From Pseudanabaena sp. CAN_BIN31 (GTDB lineage Bacteria; Cyanobacteriota; Cyanobacteriia; Pseudanabaenales; Pseudanabaenaceae): a DNA stretch of 12,822 nucleotides. The notes under the pieces were generated by a model that worked only from the letters and a program-made list of their open reading frames with translations, had not been told where the DNA came from and did no database searches. The position numbers were made by a program, and so were the translations under genes. This document shows positions 11,873-12,822 of this stretch, piece by piece. Each line of letters begins with the position of its first letter. Position 1 is the stretch's first letter. The stretch lies in assembly GCA_026785865.1 (NCBI GenBank), contig JAJAZG010000289.1:1-12822 (forward strand), written 5' to 3'.

Positions 11873-12822
11873 GTGAAGCGATTTCTGATGTAAATAGCAA
11901 CGCTGGTAACACAGAGTAAAGGTGTTAGCCAATCCCCCCAAAGCACATATAGCGTCTTGGTATCTCTTAAATAAACTGTTTCTAAATGGGTTTCATAGGT
12001 ATTCACATCGGATAGCCAGATTGTGCGCCCATTAGGATCGACAAAGCCCGAATAGCCTGTGTTTGTAGCTCTGACTGCCCAGCGATCGCTTTCGATCGCT
12101 CTAGCGACATCTTGGGCATGATGTTGTGCTGACATATAGGATGCAAAGTAAGAATTATTAGAAGCAGATAGAATTAATCTTCCACCTGCGGCAGTTTGAA
12201 AACGGAAGGTATCGGGATAGGCAGATTCGTAGCAAATACCCACGATAAAGCGTCCCCAAGGCGTGTCTACAAGCTGTTCGCCAGAGCCAGCATCGACTTC
12301 GCCACGCAATTGGGATAAGCGTTTAATCAAACCTCCTAAAATCGGTTTAAAGGGAATATATTCACCGACTGGCACGAGTCGAACTTTATCGTATTGACTG
12401 AGAATTTTATTGGAACCATCAATCAAAAAGAGACTATTTGTGTAATTATTTGGATCTTCTGTATTCGGATTGCGAGTTTTACCAAAACTACCTAGCCAGA
12501 TAGGAACGCGATATTTCTCCACTGCGAGATCGAATTTTTCGCGAAGTGGATTGTAGTCGGGATAGAGTGAAGAAATCGCAGTTTCAGGTGTGACAATCAT
12601 CTCTGCACCTGACTTTGCTAATTTCTCATAGCCCTTGGTATAGTTATCAATGGCGATTCCTTTTCCTTCGGGTTTGACACTGAGCGAATTGGGGATATTG
12701 CCCTGAATAATTCCTGCTTTGATTGCTTGTCCATTGCTGCTAATCATGCGATCGCCTTGCATTTCCCATGCACCGTAGCTAGCGATCGCCATTAACAGCG
12801 ACATAGCCGCGATCGCATAGCG
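11866..12822 (-). CDS. lnt: Apolipoprotein N-acyltransferase, C-terminal part
   Basis: The enzyme adds the third acyl chain, taken from phospholipid, to the N-terminal diacylglyceryl-Cys of lipoproteins at the outer face of the plasma membrane. The frame stays open to the window edge, so the start and most of the N-terminal membrane bundle lie beyond 12822. What remains (about 318 residues) begins in a membrane helix, then shows the nitrilase-type domain. The catalytic triad is present: Glu in VTPETAIS, Lys in YDKVRLVPVGEYIPF and Cys in VGICYESAYP. The spacings are 66 and 51 residues, close to those of E. coli Lnt (267, 335, 387). A closing membrane helix (WLTPLLCVTSVAIYI) follows. It converges with the response regulator gene and shares its hairpin. 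Confidence 0.95.
   Translation of the reverse strand, partial: RYAIAAMSLLMAIASYGAWEMQGDRMISSNGQAIKAGIIQGNIPNSLSVKPEGKGIAIDNYTKGYEKLAKSGAEMIVTPETAISSLYPDYNPLREKFDLAVEKYRVPIWLGSFGKTRNPNTEDPNNYTNSLFLIDGSNKILSQYDKVRLVPVGEYIPFKPILGGLIKRLSQLRGEVDAGSGEQLVDTPWGRFIVGICYESAYPDTFRFQTAAGGRLILSASNNSYFASYMSAQHHAQDVARAIESDRWAVRATNTGYSGFVDPNGRTIWLSDVNTYETHLETVYLRDTKTLYVLWGDWLTPLLCVTSVAIYIRNRFTT

Overview
The window looks like chromosomal DNA of a cyanobacterium. The octamer GCGATCGC (the HIP1 palindrome of cyanobacteria) occurs about thirty times by eye, there is a one-helix high-light-inducible protein gene, and the series rpmH-rnpA-PH protein-yidC-jag-yceD is the arrangement I associate with cyanobacteria. 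Base composition is moderate to low in GC. The protein sequences recall filamentous, Pseudanabaena-like lineages, but that is an impression and not a measurement.

Layout. (1) 55-1655, minus: two genes separated by 2 bp, a P-loop ATPase with one C-terminal membrane helix followed by a small polytopic membrane protein. (2) 1846-2139, plus: a 97-residue protein resembling orphan antitoxin-type proteins of cyanobacteria. It shares a strong bidirectional terminator with the convergent 50-residue hli gene (2211-2363, minus), whose likely promoter carries a palindromic TTACATTT operator over the -10. (3) 2567-4090, plus: an exported alpha-solenoid protein with TPR-like repeats of exactly 40 residues. 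(4) 4126-9381, minus: eight co-directed genes. In transcription order they are a small conserved acidic protein, a DUF815 AAA-type ATPase, rpmH (ribosomal protein L34), rnpA (RNase P protein), a membrane-anchored PH-domain protein overlapping rnpA by 11 bp, yidC (membrane insertase), jag/khpB (RNA-binding KH-R3H protein) and yceD (DUF177). This joins ribosome and tRNA maturation to membrane protein insertion. (5) 9510-11045, plus: a secreted collagen-like or polyglycine-repeat protein rich in cysteine. (6) 11151-11840, plus: a NarL-type response regulator. (7) 11866 to the right edge, minus: the C-terminal two thirds of apolipoprotein N-acyltransferase (lnt), cut by the window end.

How they work together. 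The minus-strand block 4126-9381 is a housekeeping unit for translation and membrane biogenesis. A pair of hairpins between yidC and jag may split it into two transcripts. The remaining genes are single units bounded by perfect or near-perfect hairpin terminators. No rRNA, tRNA, insertion sequence, CRISPR array or phage gene is visible, and no stretch over 300 bases lacks a gene. The best candidates for undescribed biology are the ATPase/membrane-protein pair at the left end, the Gly-X-X secreted protein, the 40-residue-period solenoid, and the palindromic operator of hli.
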